Assembly (NCBI RefSeq): GCF_964355755.1
Contig: NC_092673.1
Span: 24,559,001-24,623,000, forward strand
Reading direction: 5' to 3'
DNA length: 64,000 bases
Source of the DNA: Antedon mediterranea
Lineage: Eukaryota > Echinodermata > Crinoidea > Comatulida > Antedonidae
Under the pieces are notes generated by a model, which worked only from the letters and a program-made list of their open reading frames with translations, did no database searches and was not told where the DNA came from. Of the stretch, positions 63,050 through 64,000 are shown one piece after another (position 1 is the first letter of the stretch; every line of letters starts with the position of its first letter). The position numbers and the translations under genes were made by a program.

Positions 63050-64000
63050 GTATAGCGGACACATTCCTTTCGACTGAAAGTGTTCGTTTTATAGCAGTTT
63101 TTCTATTGTAATTTGAAATAATTTATTGTGTTGCATCAATTTGTTCTCTATTATTTATGCTTACACTGAGATAATGCTATTACAATTACTATCCATTTTA
63201 GACTTGAAAAGTATTGAAAGTTCAATGGTCTAAAGGTAAGGGTTTGAGTTTATGGTAATACAATTTTCCCACCTTAACATTATTAATTATTATTTAATTA
63301 TTTAATAAATATATTTATAATTTAACAATCATTCTTTATACTTATTAAAGAAAACATAGAGTAGAACCTCTCTTGAAAAACCTCTATTGAGGGGACACCC
63401 TTTAATTAATTATATACTTTCCTTTGAAACGAAACAAGAGGAAATATATGTTTTAACACAGCAGCCAACCCCAAGTTGGAGGGATATACTTTAAAGAGGA
63501 CACATTGTTTGGTCCTGATGGTGTTACAGCTCTAACTGTATTAATAGTAAATACTAAATTTGGACTTTTAAGCGCATAACGCTTCACACAAAAATAAAAG
63601 TAATCCACAAAATAAATAAAATAAAAAAGAGCAATTGAAAATGAGAGTGACAGGCCATAAAATATATTAATAGATTAATTTAATGTTTTGATTAAATCTG
63701 TATCTATCTAGTGATGAATTTTTTTAAAAGACCAATGTATTAATAGCATAAAAATGTTATTAAAATATAACGCTTTCATTTTATTGAATAATTCCATTTA
63801 CACTATAATAAATAATATTCATCTTCCGTCCTTACTAATATATATAATTATACAGACTAAGTTCTAGTATTAAGGTTTTTAACAAATTTGGTGTCTTTTA
63901 ATCAAAGTAATTATTCCGTCCAAGTGATTTGCAATTTTCAATCGTCTATGTGTTAAATTTCAGAAATGCATTGATGTTTTCATCACCTTGAATATATTAA
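63050..64000. other. Intergenic to window end
   Basis: AT-rich, no gene seen. It contains another dispersed copy at 63361-63535 (CTCTATTGAGGGGACACCC, AGAGGACACATTGTTTGGTC). Confidence 0.4.

Overview
This is a metazoan nuclear genomic window: AT-rich, with GT-AG introns and many short foldback transposons and tRNA-derived SINEs. The gene content (an Ig-TM-TIR receptor, GAPVD1 and an STKLD1-type kinase) points to a deuterostome. The TAGGCCTAGG-type palindromic tracts suggest an echinoderm or close relative. The phylum is inference, because nothing in the window fixes the species.

Three genes lie on the plus strand. (1) 138-1830 is the 3' part of an Ig/transmembrane/TIR receptor of the IL-1R type; four exons join in frame through phase-1 introns and the 5' end is off the window. 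(2) 10003-30820 is a complete GAPVD1 orthologue (RasGAP domain, long acidic/Ser-rich middle with NPF and DPF motifs, C-terminal VPS9 Rab5-GEF domain) in 19 or 20 coding exons, about 1,670-1,680 residues. A CpG-rich block with a strong donor at 3.3-3.55 kb may be its promoter and noncoding first exon. (3) 34330-61201 is a complete STKLD1 (SgK071) orthologue in 21 exons, 643 residues: an N-terminal kinase domain with intact catalytic motifs, then an armadillo-type helical region. I derived exon limits by hand from splice signals, reading phase and family similarity; all phases close without frameshift.

The rest is intron and intergenic DNA rich in repeats: 16 copies or fragments of a 90-200 bp MITE (family A), three copies of a roughly 400 bp full-length foldback (family B), tRNA-derived SINEs of at least two main families, a decayed non-LTR reverse-transcriptase 3' end, a roughly 720 bp minisatellite of about 16 bp units, a palindrome-dense CCTAGG tract, and a possible 1.4 kb element bounded by a 12 bp inverted repeat with a CpG cluster inside.

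The most unusual pattern is positional. Fifteen of 16 family-A MITEs lie within about 200 bp of a coding-exon edge or stop codon, and 13 within 100 bp, while large introns and intergenic spaces hold almost none. Each better-preserved copy carries CC(A/T)6GG (CArG-box) decamers. I found no defence system, operon or other clearly new multi-gene system.
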